DNA of 64,000 nt from Anaerococcus rubeinfantis (GTDB taxonomy: Bacteria > Bacillota > Clostridia > Tissierellales > Peptoniphilaceae), in NCBI RefSeq assembly GCF_001487145.1, contig NZ_LN913016.1, positions 1,395,722-1,459,721 on the forward strand. Direction: 5' to 3'. This document shows positions 37,145-45,127 of this stretch, piece by piece (the stretch's first letter is position 1; each line of letters opens with the position of its first letter). The notes beneath the pieces were generated by a model. It was not told where the DNA came from. It worked only from the letters and a program-made list of their open reading frames with translations, and made no database searches. Made by a program: the position numbers and the translations under genes.

Positions 37145-37179
37145 AAAAAGACAGTAGTTCGCACCTACTGTCTTTTTTT
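37145..37179. terminator. Bidirectional terminator shared by toxin mRNA 1 and its antitoxin RNA
   Basis: AAAAAGACAGTAG and CTACTGTCTTTTT pair around a seven-base loop, with A and T runs on both sides so that it can end both converging transcripts. Confidence 0.88.
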
Positions 37180-37245
37180 GGCGGTTGCCATGTTTGTTCA
37201 CCATAATACCTTGAATTAATCAAGGATTATAAGAGTATTTCTCTT
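37145..37245 (-). ncRNA. Antitoxin RNA (RNA II-like), module 1
   Basis: TTGAAA (37274-37279) and TATAAT (37252-37257), 16 bases apart on the minus strand, would start an RNA of about 100 bases that ends in the shared terminator. It carries the complement of GTTTGTTCACCATAATA, which is also present at the toxin translation start, so it can pair with the toxin mRNA both there and at the terminator. A 5' hairpin CCTTGATTAATTCAAGG is present. Function follows from the par paradigm. Confidence 0.78.
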
Positions 37246-37350
37246 ACTTAAATTATATCACAAAAGCCTATTTTTTCAAGATTTGACTTTTTTATATTCT
37301 TTATAATAATGGTATAATAATTTTGCCTATTACTTAATAGGTGAAAAGAG

Positions 37351-37452
37351 GTGAATGCATTGATCACATCCATATTGGAAAATTTTATTTTTCCCTTGTT
37401 GGTTGGACTTATACTATTTTTTATAAAAAAGTATTATTCCGAAAACAAGTAA
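37351..37452 (+). CDS. Fst/par-like type I toxin, copy 2
   Basis: This is a second 33-residue toxin directly downstream of the first. From ILENF to the KKYYSENK end the two peptides differ by one residue (VGL for VGV), but the first eight differ (NALITS here). GTG at 37351 or TTG at 37360 may start it, with AGAGGTG upstream. A TATAAT lies at 37313-37318, and the same 5' hairpin is present. The start region repeat TCACATCCATATT (37364-37376) recurs at 37507-37519 and is unlike that of copy 1, implying a separate cognate antitoxin. Confidence 0.82.
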   Translation: MNALITSILENFIFPLLVGLILFFIKKYYSENK

Positions 37453-37454
37453 AT

Positions 37455-37556
37455 GAAAAGACAGTAGTTCGCCCTACTGTCTTTTTTTGTGGTGATACCA
37501 CATTTTTCACATCCATATTCCCTGAATAAATCAAGGATTATAAGAGAATTCCTCTT
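37455..37556 (-). ncRNA. Antitoxin RNA (RNA II-like), module 2
   Basis: TTGAAA (37585-37590) and TATACT (37563-37568), 16 bases apart on the minus strand, would drive an RNA of about 100 bases ending in the terminator at 37456-37487. It contains the complement of TCACATCCATATT at the toxin 2 start. The pairing boxes of modules 1 and 2 differ, so cross-neutralisation looks unlikely except through the nearly identical terminator stems. Confidence 0.76.
37456..37487. terminator. Bidirectional terminator shared by toxin mRNA 2 and its antitoxin RNA
   Basis: AAAAGACAGTAG and CTACTGTCTTTT pair around a six-base loop, with A and T runs on either side. Confidence 0.86.
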
Positions 37557-37602
37557 ACTTAAAGTATATCACAAAATCCTATTTTTTCAAGTTTTTAAAA
37601 AT

Positions 37603-37678
37603 TGGTGGAGAATAGGGGACTTGAACCCCTGGCCTCTTGACTGCCAGTCAAGCGCTCTCCCAACTGAGCTAATTCCCC
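37603..37678 (-). tRNA. tRNA-Ala (anticodon GGC)
   Basis: The 76-base cloverleaf on the minus strand begins GGGGAATTAGCTCAG and ends with an encoded CCA. The anticodon stem CTTGA/TCAAG holds loop CTGGCAG, anticodon GGC. The acceptor stem contains a G3-U70 wobble pair, the alanine identity element. The T arm AGGGGTTCAAGTCCCCT is standard. It is a single tRNA gene next to the toxin modules. Confidence 0.95.
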
Positions 37679-37785
37679 AAGTGACTTTTTCTTAAGAGGA
37701 AAGAAAAAGTCTAATATTTATTTAATTATACCATATTAAATTTAATAAGGTTTATATATAAGGTAGGAAATATCAAATTCAAATT

Positions 37786-37911
37786 TTCTTACCGTTTCTT
37801 ACCGTTTCTTACCGTTTCTTACCGTTTCTTGCTAAGTCTTATAATTTCAATGTTTTATAAGACAAAGAATCTAATAATTTTAGTATTCTAAGCTTTTTCT
37901 TACCGTTTCTT
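37786..37911. repeat. Iteron-like 10-bp tandem repeats (TTTCTTACCG)
   Basis: The unit ACCGTTTCTT occurs four times head to tail at 37791-37830 with a partial unit on the left. A further TTCTTACCGTTTCTTA occurs at 37896-37911. They lie in the gap between tRNA-Ala and the stop codon of the AlbA_2-type gene. Function unknown; iteron-like binding sites or slippage-prone repeats are both possible. Confidence 0.8.
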
Positions 37912-37961
37912 ATCATATAATTAAATTTGATATTTATTCTTATGCATAATTTTATTTAAAA

Positions 37962-39404
37962 TTAAAAATTTAGTGTGTAATATTGAGTTTTATCTCTAGT
38001 TGATGTTCCATGCCATGTTAGGATTCCTTTAGATTCAAGTTCTTTTAACATATTTATACAGAAAGTTCTTCCTTTGCCAGTCACTTTTGTAGCTTGTTTT
38101 GTATTCATTACTTCACCACTATTATACATATAGTGAAGAATTATTTTTTCCTCATCTTTTAAATCTTTAAATTTCTCTTCTGATATTGATTTTTTAATAT
38201 TTTCTGATACTCTAACACTTCTGTTAAGAACATTATTTTCAAGCACTAATAAAACATTGTTATTCGGCTCCATATATGTTGGAGCTTTTAAGAAAAATTT
38301 TTCCATTTCTGAATAAATTCTTTTTACACCTTCATTCATTTCTTTAACCCATCCAAATTCACATAAAATCCTTGCAATTCTTGGATTTCTAGAATATCTT
38401 TGATTTAGAATATTTTCTATTGTAACAATATTAGGTAAAAGGCCTGGACTTAATATCTCCATTCTATCATCAAATAATAGAACTTTAATATGTTCTCCTC
38501 TTATAGAATAATTTCTATGTGTTAAAGCATTAACTATTCCTTCAAACCAAGCAAATTCAGGATATTCAGACATTATTTTGAACTTTCCATCCTCATCTAA
38601 ATATTGAAAATCACGTAATTGAGTATTTATAAATCCTCTCGATTTTTTTATTATATCCGGAATCGATCCTTCAAAAGTTTTCTCTTTTATTATATTGATT
38701 TCAGTGCCGACATTCTGGTACATCCCATCATATCTTATTACCCTAAGTCTAGCTTGCGGTAAAAATTTGCTGGGATTTATACCAAAAAGTAATATCCCTG
38801 CATTTGTGAGTTTTCCATTAATTAAAAAATTTCTAGCTGATAATACTTCTTTATCGGATAGATTAGTTATGTTCATTATTTTTTTATATTCATTTAGTAA
38901 ATCACAATCAATATCTTTAATACTAGAGAATTCTACAACTTCATCTTCAAAAAATCTTTGACCTCTATCATATTGAAGTTGCAATACTTGTTCGAAATTT
39001 AATTCCTTAGATTTATCATTTTGTCTTAAATAAACTTTTCCATCATGTGATTTAATTACTCTTTGAGTAGATACATCTACAGAAATAATTAGAACAACAT
39101 AATCTTCACCATTAAAATTAGTAGTCTCTTTAACTTCAAATTTGACATTAATTGGTGTTTCTCTTAATTCTGTGATACATATATTTCTAAATTCATCAAC
39201 TAAATGGGCTCCTCCAGTCTTAAATCCTGTAATCTTCCCATCATCCTCTATGCCTATAACTAATTTTCCACCTTCAGAATTAGCAAATGCCACCAAGTGT
39301 CTCAAAATATCTATAGGTTTAATTCTTGCACTTTTCCTATCAAAAAATTGATTTTCTTTTTGTAAGCAATAATATTCAACTGTATCAATATTTTTTGTTT
39401 CCAT
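37962..39404 (-). CDS. AlbA_2 (Schlafen-like) domain and GHKL ATPase-type regulator, COG2865 family
   Basis: The 480-residue protein has an N-terminal AlbA_2/Schlafen-like domain (FFDRKSARIKPIDILRHLVA, NSEGGKLVIGIEDDGKITG), a HATPase_c_4-like segment (FEGIVNALTHRNYSIRGEHI, LSPGLLPNIVTIENILNQRY, NEGVKRIYSEMEKFF) and a C-terminal winged-helix-like region (MNTKQATKVTGKGRTFCINM). Members are annotated as putative transcriptional regulators or ATP-binding proteins and several are linked to mobile or defence islands; the true role is unknown. I use the ATG at 39404, behind AGGTGG. It is flanked by iteron-like repeats downstream. Confidence 0.72.
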   Translation of the reverse strand: METKNIDTVEYYCLQKENQFFDRKSARIKPIDILRHLVAFANSEGGKLVIGIEDDGKITGFKTGGAHLVDEFRNICITELRETPINVKFEVKETTNFNGEDYVVLIISVDVSTQRVIKSHDGKVYLRQNDKSKELNFEQVLQLQYDRGQRFFEDEVVEFSSIKDIDCDLLNEYKKIMNITNLSDKEVLSARNFLINGKLTNAGILLFGINPSKFLPQARLRVIRYDGMYQNVGTEINIIKEKTFEGSIPDIIKKSRGFINTQLRDFQYLDEDGKFKIMSEYPEFAWFEGIVNALTHRNYSIRGEHIKVLLFDDRMEILSPGLLPNIVTIENILNQRYSRNPRIARILCEFGWVKEMNEGVKRIYSEMEKFFLKAPTYMEPNNNVLLVLENNVLNRSVRVSENIKKSISEEKFKDLKDEEKIILHYMYNSGEVMNTKQATKVTGKGRTFCINMLKELESKGILTWHGTSTRDKTQYYTLNF

Positions 39405-39464
39405 ATTTACCACCTATAAATAATATAAAAATTCTTAAATTTTCATGCCTTTATTAAATCTCTA

Positions 39465-39992
39465 TTAATTTTGTTTTTCTTTTGAATCAATAATATTCAC
39501 CTGACAAGATTTCATAGCGTCTAGGGCTGTTTTGTGATTTTTTTCGTTTGTTCCCTTGCACAAATCTTCTATGACTGAAACTTCTGTATCCAAAAGGGCA
39601 TTTTTTATTAAAATTGCATTTGATAGGACACAAATATCGGTGCAAATTCCTACCATATAGATATTTTCGATTTTTTCTTTTTGATTTAATTTTTCTAAAT
39701 ATCCTACAAGTTCGTAGGAACCAAAAGATGGTTTGTCAATTACTTTGTGATTTTTTGTATCAATTCTTACTTGCCAGCCTTTGGAATTTTTTATGCAGTG
39801 TTCTACTGGAAGGTGTTCTCCTTCTAGTGTTTTTAGATAGGATTTGTCGTGGGTGTCTCTGGTAAAAATAACCTCTCCATTGAAATTTTCAACTAATTTT
39901 TCAATGGGTTTAACTATTTTTTCATTTCCATCGTTTCCCAAGGCCCCGTCAATAAAATCATTTTGTAAGTCAATTACTAATAATACGTCCAT
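39465..39992 (-). CDS. Nicotinamidase-like cysteine hydrolase
   Basis: The 175-residue protein is an isochorismatase-fold hydrolase. It has the catalytic aspartate in LLVIDLQNDFI, metal/active-site RDTHDKSYL, HLPVEHCIKNSKGWQ, and the nucleophile in VGICTDICVLSNA. The FTRDTHDKSY and H-C-I segments resemble PncA nicotinamidases, which convert nicotinamide to nicotinate in NAD salvage. Another amide substrate is possible. ATG follows GGGAG. Confidence 0.82.
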   Translation of the reverse strand: MDVLLVIDLQNDFIDGALGNDGNEKIVKPIEKLVENFNGEVIFTRDTHDKSYLKTLEGEHLPVEHCIKNSKGWQVRIDTKNHKVIDKPSFGSYELVGYLEKLNQKEKIENIYMVGICTDICVLSNAILIKNALLDTEVSVIEDLCKGTNEKNHKTALDAMKSCQVNIIDSKEKQN

Positions 39993-40053
39993 TTTTTTCT
40001 CCCTTTTTTTAATTTATTGAATTTTATTAAATTAGGATAATTTAAAATTATCT

Positions 40054-40226
40054 CAGAGCGTAGACAAAGTCAGTTTAATAATTTATTAATAATTTAAAAA
40101 TAAAATCATGCTAAAACCCATCTCGACTAAGTGAGTGAAACGAACGCATGGAGAGATCTCATGAGATTTCTCGACTCACTACGTTCGCTCGAAATGGGTG
40201 AAAATTTAGTTTGTCAACAGTCTGGA
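40054..40226. mobile_element. A-type miniature inverted-repeat element, copy 2
   Basis: The 173-bp element runs from CAGAGCGTAGACAAAGTCAG to TTTGTCAACAGTCTG, giving imperfect terminal inverted repeats. It is flanked by the 17-bp direct repeat ATAATTTAAAATTATCT (40037-40053 and 40227-40243), itself a palindrome. The right copy contains the stop codon of the acyl-CoA hydrolase gene. The core has CCCATCTCGAC, GAGTGAAACGAACGCATGG, AGAGATCTCATGAG and TTCGCTCGAAATGGG. It has no coding capacity. Confidence 0.82.
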
Positions 40227-40237
40227 ATAATTTAAAA

Positions 40238-41296
40238 TTATCTATCTCTGTACATTTTTTCAATTCCAAGTAATTCTTTTACCTTTTCATCTGGGACTTG
40301 GTCTACGGATTTTTCCTTCCAATTTGCATCTTCTTTATCAATTATTAAAGACCTTATCCCTTCTTCCATCAAGCCTTTTTTTCTTGAATATTTTAAAATT
40401 TTTAAATCAAGGTCAAAGACTTCATCTTGGCTTAAGTTTTTGCAGACAAAATATTTTTCAAATTGAACTTTTAGCATGAAAGGAGATTTTTCATACAAAT
40501 TTTCCAAAGTATTTTTTGTAAATTCGTCCTTTTCCTTGTTTTTTTCAAGAGTTTCAAAAATTTCTTCTATTGAGGATTTGGAAAAATATTTTTCAATTTT
40601 TCCTAAATTTTTAGAAATTTTAGAATTTTCTTTTGGATTTTTGAATTTTTCGCTTTCTTTTCTAAATTCTTTTATTAATTTTTCTCCCTCATATTTTTTT
40701 GAAAGGTCAAATAAAATATTTAAAAGCTCATCGTAGTCTTCTGATTTTATATATAAGTCTATCAAATCATAATTTATAAGATCAGTTGATCCTAGGCTTT
40801 CTCCACAAAGTCCAAGGTATTGACTAAGAGCTTGGGGTAGTTTTGAAATGTGTTTGCATACTCCAACGTCTGGAACGAAGCCAAGTCTTGTTTCTGGCAT
40901 GGCCCAATTTACGCTTTCGTCTGCAATTATAAAATCAGAATTTATGCTAAGACCAATTCCTCCTCCCATAACTATTCCAAAATAATGGCTAAGAACTGGT
41001 TTTTTGTAATTTTTTACGAATTTATCAAGGATAAATTCTTCTTCATAAAACTCATCCTTATTTTGGCAAGACTCGTTTAAAAGATAATCATTATAAATTT
41101 CTTTTAAATCTCCGCCCGAACAAAATCCTTTTTGGCAAAGTGAATCAAACAAAACCGCCTTTATTTTGTCATCATCTTCCCATTTTTTGAGGATTTTTTC
41201 TATATCTTTAACCATTTCTAAATTTAAGGCATTTATAACATCTTCTTTGTCTAAATAAATTATTCCTATATTTTCTATTATTTTTTCTTTAATCAT
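40238..41296 (-). CDS. Enoyl-CoA hydratase/isomerase family, 3-hydroxyisobutyryl-CoA hydrolase-like
   Basis: The 352-residue crotonase-fold protein has KGFCSGGDLKEIY (oxyanion hole), GIVMGGGIGLSINSDF, WAMPETRLGFVPDVG and a long C-terminal helical part ending LGIEKMYRDR. Length and the MPE-TRLGFVPDVG motif fit the hydroxyisobutyryl-CoA hydrolase group rather than short enoyl-CoA hydratases. The physiological acyl-CoA is unknown and no valine-degradation genes are nearby. I start at the ATG at 41296; an earlier GTG overlaps the ribosome site AGGTG. Confidence 0.8.
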   Translation of the reverse strand: MIKEKIIENIGIIYLDKEDVINALNLEMVKDIEKILKKWEDDDKIKAVLFDSLCQKGFCSGGDLKEIYNDYLLNESCQNKDEFYEEEFILDKFVKNYKKPVLSHYFGIVMGGGIGLSINSDFIIADESVNWAMPETRLGFVPDVGVCKHISKLPQALSQYLGLCGESLGSTDLINYDLIDLYIKSEDYDELLNILFDLSKKYEGEKLIKEFRKESEKFKNPKENSKISKNLGKIEKYFSKSSIEEIFETLEKNKEKDEFTKNTLENLYEKSPFMLKVQFEKYFVCKNLSQDEVFDLDLKILKYSRKKGLMEEGIRSLIIDKEDANWKEKSVDQVPDEKVKELLGIEKMYRDR

Positions 41297-41369
41297 TTTA
41301 ATCACCTATATTTAGGATATTTTAAAAGTAGAAATTGTCAAGAAATTTGACCGATAAATATTTTATAAA

Positions 41370-42185
41370 TTATTCCGTCCCTAAAGCTTTTAGGGTGTCG
41401 CCGTGAAGTTTTTCTTTGGTGTTTTTATCTTCTTTTACAAAATACGAATATAAAATATCAACCATTACTGAAATTGGAAATTGTGGACTTATGGCATTAC
41501 CGTAGTTTAAATGTTTTAAGGATGGAACAAGTATTACTTCGTCGCAATAATCCTTGTACAAATCTCTATTTTGAGAAGTAATTAGGATTGTTTTTGCGTT
41601 TTTGTTGTAGGCTTGGGATAAAAATAGCAAAACTTCGCTTGTATTTCCGCTTATACTCAAACCAAAAATCAAGGAATTTTCATCGTGAAAGGCACCTCTC
41701 ATTTTCATTTGATCAGAATCTGTAATGGAGTCTATGTTTACTCCTATTCTCATAAACCTTAATTCCATCTCATTTGCAGCAAGTCCTGATGAGCCTTTCC
41801 CACAAGCAACAACTCGGTGGGCCTTGTTTATATAATTTATTATTCTTTTTATTTGGTTTTCATCTATAAGGCTATAAGTTTTGTTTAAAAGTTCTTGGTA
41901 AGTGTTTAAAACTTGGCTAACATTTCCATTTATATCTTCTTTTTTTTCTACAAAATCTTGCCCATATTGGTAGACAAATTCTCTATATCCTCGAAATCCA
42001 CATTTTTGTGCAAATCTTGAAAGGGAGGCTTGGGATACAAATAGTTTTTCTGCTATGGATTTGCTTGAAAAATCATCTCTTTTATTGTTGTAAATAAAAA
42101 AATCCGCTATATTTTTTTCTACTTCTGTAAAATTTTCATAATTTGATTCTACTATTTCTACAACAGATTTATTGTAATACTCCAA
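41370..42185 (-). CDS. RpiR/MurR-family regulator of the sialic-acid operon
   Basis: The 271-residue protein has an N-terminal HTH_6 domain (VEKNIADFFIYNNKRDDFSS, LFVSQASLSRFAQKCGFRGY) and a C-terminal SIS sugar-phosphate-binding domain (RVVACGKGSSGLAANEMELR, IFGLSISGNTSEVL, LITSQ). Such regulators sense hexosamine phosphates. As the last gene of the nan operon it likely controls sialic-acid use in response to GlcNAc-6-P or ManNAc-6-P. The start is a TTG behind AGGGGA. Confidence 0.87.
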   Translation of the reverse strand: MEYYNKSVVEIVESNYENFTEVEKNIADFFIYNNKRDDFSSKSIAEKLFVSQASLSRFAQKCGFRGYREFVYQYGQDFVEKKEDINGNVSQVLNTYQELLNKTYSLIDENQIKRIINYINKAHRVVACGKGSSGLAANEMELRFMRIGVNIDSITDSDQMKMRGAFHDENSLIFGLSISGNTSEVLLFLSQAYNKNAKTILITSQNRDLYKDYCDEVILVPSLKHLNYGNAISPQFPISVMVDILYSYFVKEDKNTKEKLHGDTLKALGTE

Positions 42186-42194
42186 AATAATCCC

Positions 42195-43091
42195 CTACTT
42201 TTCTTCTATTTCCCTAAAATTATAGTAGGCTCCAAGCATGCCTGCAGAATTTTTGTGTTTGGCAAATTTTAGGCTGATATTTTTGTAAAATCTTTCTTGC
42301 AAATATTTGGATAATTTTTCTTCAATTTTTTCTTTCAAATATTCTTCTTGAGCCATTATTCCCCCTCCCAAAACCACAGTATCAGGATTTAACATATAGG
42401 ATAAATTTGCTATACCAAGACCCAAAACATCGCACATCTCATCAATTGCTCTTATACAAATTTCATCGCCTTTTTTTGCATTTTCAAAAACTTTTTTTCC
42501 ATTCCACAAAGATAAATCTTGGTTTTTTTCTCTTGCAACCTTTTCTACCAAAGTTTTTGCAGAACCAAGCTTTTCAAATTCATCATCTCTAATGTTCATG
42601 TAGCCTACTTCAAAAGCTGACCCATTTGCCCCATGGATTATTTTTCCATCAATTATTCCACATCCACCAATTCCTGTTCCAATTGTAAGAGTAAGGCAAA
42701 CTTTACTATCTTTTCCTGCTCCAGATTTATATTCAGCAAAACCCGCACAATTTACATCATTTTCTACCTGACAAGGCAAGGAAAATTTTTCTTCAATGGT
42801 ATTTTTAAAATTAATTCCAATATAATTTGGAATAAGGTCTGATGCATGATAAATTGATCCTTTTTTTGTATCAACCACGCCTGCTGTTGAAATACAAACT
42901 CCCATGATTTGGTCATTTTGATTTTCTTTTACAAAATTTCCAACTATTTTTATAACCTCATTTAAGATATGGTCTCCGCCTTTTTGGGCATTTGTATCGA
43001 TTTCATTCTTTTCCAAAATATTTGCATCACAATCGATAAGTCCATATTTTATGGCAGTTCCACCTATATCTATGCTTATATATTTTTTCAT
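42195..43091 (-). CDS. nanK: ROK-family kinase, probable N-acetylmannosamine kinase
   Basis: The 298-residue protein has the phosphate-1 motif ISIDIGGTAIKYGL, VENDVNCAGFAEYKSGAG, TLTIGTGIGGCGIIDGKI and LVVLGGGI-like DTVVLGGGIMAQ. The zinc-binding CxCGxxGCxE motif of many ROK kinases is missing: the segment after GFEVGYMNI reads RDDEFEKLGSA, as in zinc-less NanK-like members. Context between the sialic-acid permease/lyase genes and the RpiR regulator indicates ManNAc as substrate. ATG follows AAGGAG. Confidence 0.83.
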   Translation of the reverse strand: MKKYISIDIGGTAIKYGLIDCDANILEKNEIDTNAQKGGDHILNEVIKIVGNFVKENQNDQIMGVCISTAGVVDTKKGSIYHASDLIPNYIGINFKNTIEEKFSLPCQVENDVNCAGFAEYKSGAGKDSKVCLTLTIGTGIGGCGIIDGKIIHGANGSAFEVGYMNIRDDEFEKLGSAKTLVEKVAREKNQDLSLWNGKKVFENAKKGDEICIRAIDEMCDVLGLGIANLSYMLNPDTVVLGGGIMAQEEYLKEKIEEKLSKYLQERFYKNISLKFAKHKNSAGMLGAYYNFREIEEK

Positions 43092-43100
43092 AATATCTCC

Positions 43101-43140
43101 TTAAAAAAATAAGAGGCAAATGCTCATCACACTGCCTCTA
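43101..43140 (-). terminator. Intra-operon attenuator or terminator before nanK
   Basis: On the minus strand AGAGGCA and TGCCTCTT pair and are followed by ATTTTTTT, between the YhcH gene and the nanK ribosome site. It likely lowers expression of nanK and the regulator relative to the upstream genes. Confidence 0.75.
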
Positions 43141-43147
43141 TTATATC

Positions 43148-43597
43148 CTATAATTTGATCTTAAAAATTGCTTTTTTAATTTTTTGTGGATCTTTAACTT
43201 TTACGGCTGTCATATGACCATCATTTGGATAGCAAATTAGAAAATCTCCCTCATTTAAAATTACTGATGAATTTTTTTCACCTTCCATCGCTTGATAATC
43301 ATCTTCTTTTTTATATGGGCCCAAGTCCATATTACCTATAAAGTTTAAATCAATTTGTTCAATTCCATCAAGCATAAGGTGAAGGTCAAGGTAATCTTTG
43401 TGAGCTTCCCAAAATCTATTTTCAGGATTTGTAGTTTCATATTCTACTATATTTACAAAAAGATCATCTCCCTTTATAGGATGACTTCCCTTTTCCATTT
43501 TTTTCATATCATTGTTTTTATAAAACTCAAAACAATCTTTTATTTGATCACTTAAATAATCAAATTCTTCTAAATTTTTTATATTTCCAAATATCAT
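43148..43597 (-). CDS. YhcH/YjgK/YiaL-family protein (NanQ-like anomerase)
   Basis: The 149-residue cupin-type protein has FWEAHKDYLDLHLMLDGIEQI, YQAMEGEKNSSVILNEGDF and YPNDGHMTAVKV, where His, Glu and His residues should bind a metal. Family members linked to nan operons (NanQ/YhcH) speed up anomer conversion of sialic acid; others were annotated as beta-galactosidase beta subunit. The operon position supports the former. Confidence 0.85.
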   Translation of the reverse strand: MIFGNIKNLEEFDYLSDQIKDCFEFYKNNDMKKMEKGSHPIKGDDLFVNIVEYETTNPENRFWEAHKDYLDLHLMLDGIEQIDLNFIGNMDLGPYKKEDDYQAMEGEKNSSVILNEGDFLICYPNDGHMTAVKVKDPQKIKKAIFKIKL

Positions 43598-43605
43598 CTT
43601 TACCC

Positions 43606-45117
43606 CTAATTTTGATTATAAATTGTTGTGTTTTTTGGTAATACAGTTTCTTTACCCTTAACTTTATTGTAAATTGCTGATCCAATAAGTCCAACTACTA
43701 AAGAAACTAATATTGATATAATTGAGTATGACCAGAAAGATATTTTTGCTGGATCTACGAAATATTTTATATAAATCATAACTCCACTTGCAGCGATAAA
43801 GGCAAGTGTTGCTCCAAATTTATTTGCTGTTTTTGTAAATGCTCCAAGGATAAATGTTCCTACAAGTATTCCCAAAACAAGACCCATAAATCCATTAAAC
43901 CATTCGTAGGCAGATTTTATATCTCCATTTGCCAAAATCATTGAAACAATTATTGCAAAAATTCCTACTACTAATGAAACTCTTTGACCAATTTTTGTTT
44001 GTTTTTCAAAGCTTAAATCTTTTTTCAAGCTTGATTGAATATCTAAAGCCCAACTTGATGCAACTGAATTTAATCCTGTTGAAAGAGTTGATTGACTTGC
44101 TGCATAAATTGCTGCAAGTAATATTCCTGTAAATCCTACTGGAAGCTCAAAAGCTATCCATGATGCGAAAATTTGGTCTTGTTGAGCTGCTGGTGGTAAA
44201 GGATTGCCTTGAACTTTATAAAATACGAAAAGTCCTGTTCCTATAAGATAAAATACTGTTGCAATAAAAATTGATAGACAACCGTTTGTTATCATCATTT
44301 TATTTAATTTTTTTGTATCAGTTGTAGTTGTAAATCTTTGTACAATATCTTGACTTGAAACATAAGATCCTATTGTATTTAAGCCTGCTCCAATTATTAG
44401 TAAAAATATTGAATCCCTAAATATATTTGCATCAAATATTGGTTCGTTTACTGCTAAAAATTTGTGATTTGTGAAAAGTTCACTTGCAACTGCCCCAAAT
44501 CCGCCATTAATATTTGCCATTAAATAAAACAATCCAAAAGTTACACCAATAAGTAAAACTGAACCTTGGATAAAATCTGTCCACAAAACTGATTTAAGTC
44601 CACCAGTATAGGAATAAATAATTGCTATAACTCCCATGATTATAATTAAAATATTTACATTTATACCCATAAGTTTGGATAAAACCATACATGGAAGATA
44701 CATTATAATTGACATTCTACCAACTTGGTAAATTATAAACATTACTGCCCCAAGAATTCTTAGGCCCTTGCTGTCAAATCTTAATTCTAGGTAATGATAA
44801 GCTGTATCTATATCAAGTTTACTATAAATTGGTAGGAAAAATTTTATAGTAAAAGGAATTGCTACAAGCATTCCAAGTTGTGCAAACCACATAATCCAAG
44901 TTCCTGCATAAGAATTTCCTGCAAGAGATAAAAATGAAATCGGACTAAGAAGTGTTGCAAAAATAGAAACTGAAGTTACCCACCAAGGTACTGTTCCATC
45001 ACCCTTAAAATATTCTTTGCCCTTCATTTCTTTTTTAGAGAAATGAAGGCCTGCAAATAATACTGCTGCTAAATATACAATTAAAATTGCTAAATCAATT
45101 TTTGTAAAACCTTGCAT
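43606..45117 (-). CDS. Sodium:solute symporter, probable sialic-acid transporter
   Basis: The roughly 503-residue protein is a 13-helix SSS-family symporter (IDLAILIVYLAAVLFAGLHF, GDGTVPWWVTSVSIFATLLS, the sodium-site region LAAIYAASQSTLSTGLNS). SSS members in nan operons (NanT/SiaT type) import N-acetylneuraminate with sodium. No sialidase is encoded in this window, so free sialic acid must come from elsewhere. I use the ATG at 45117, six bases from AAGGTG; a GTG three codons earlier overlaps that site. Confidence 0.87.
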   Translation of the reverse strand: MQGFTKIDLAILIVYLAAVLFAGLHFSKKEMKGKEYFKGDGTVPWWVTSVSIFATLLSPISFLSLAGNSYAGTWIMWFAQLGMLVAIPFTIKFFLPIYSKLDIDTAYHYLELRFDSKGLRILGAVMFIIYQVGRMSIIMYLPCMVLSKLMGINVNILIIIMGVIAIIYSYTGGLKSVLWTDFIQGSVLLIGVTFGLFYLMANINGGFGAVASELFTNHKFLAVNEPIFDANIFRDSIFLLIIGAGLNTIGSYVSSQDIVQRFTTTTDTKKLNKMMITNGCLSIFIATVFYLIGTGLFVFYKVQGNPLPPAAQQDQIFASWIAFELPVGFTGILLAAIYAASQSTLSTGLNSVASSWALDIQSSLKKDLSFEKQTKIGQRVSLVVGIFAIIVSMILANGDIKSAYEWFNGFMGLVLGILVGTFILGAFTKTANKFGATLAFIAASGVMIYIKYFVDPAKISFWSYSIISILVSLVVGLIGSAIYNKVKGKETVLPKNTTIYNQN

Positions 45118-45127
45118 TTTTTTCACC

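Noticed and set aside
37031-37529. Longer frames of 62 codons covering both toxin loci in another reading frame.
   Set aside because: They read straight through the bidirectional terminators, lack conservation in the parts outside the shared DNA, and conflict with the well-formed par-like layout.
37786-37911. The tandem repeats as a possible CRISPR array.
   Set aside because: Units are only 10 bases, contiguous without spacers, and no cas genes are present.
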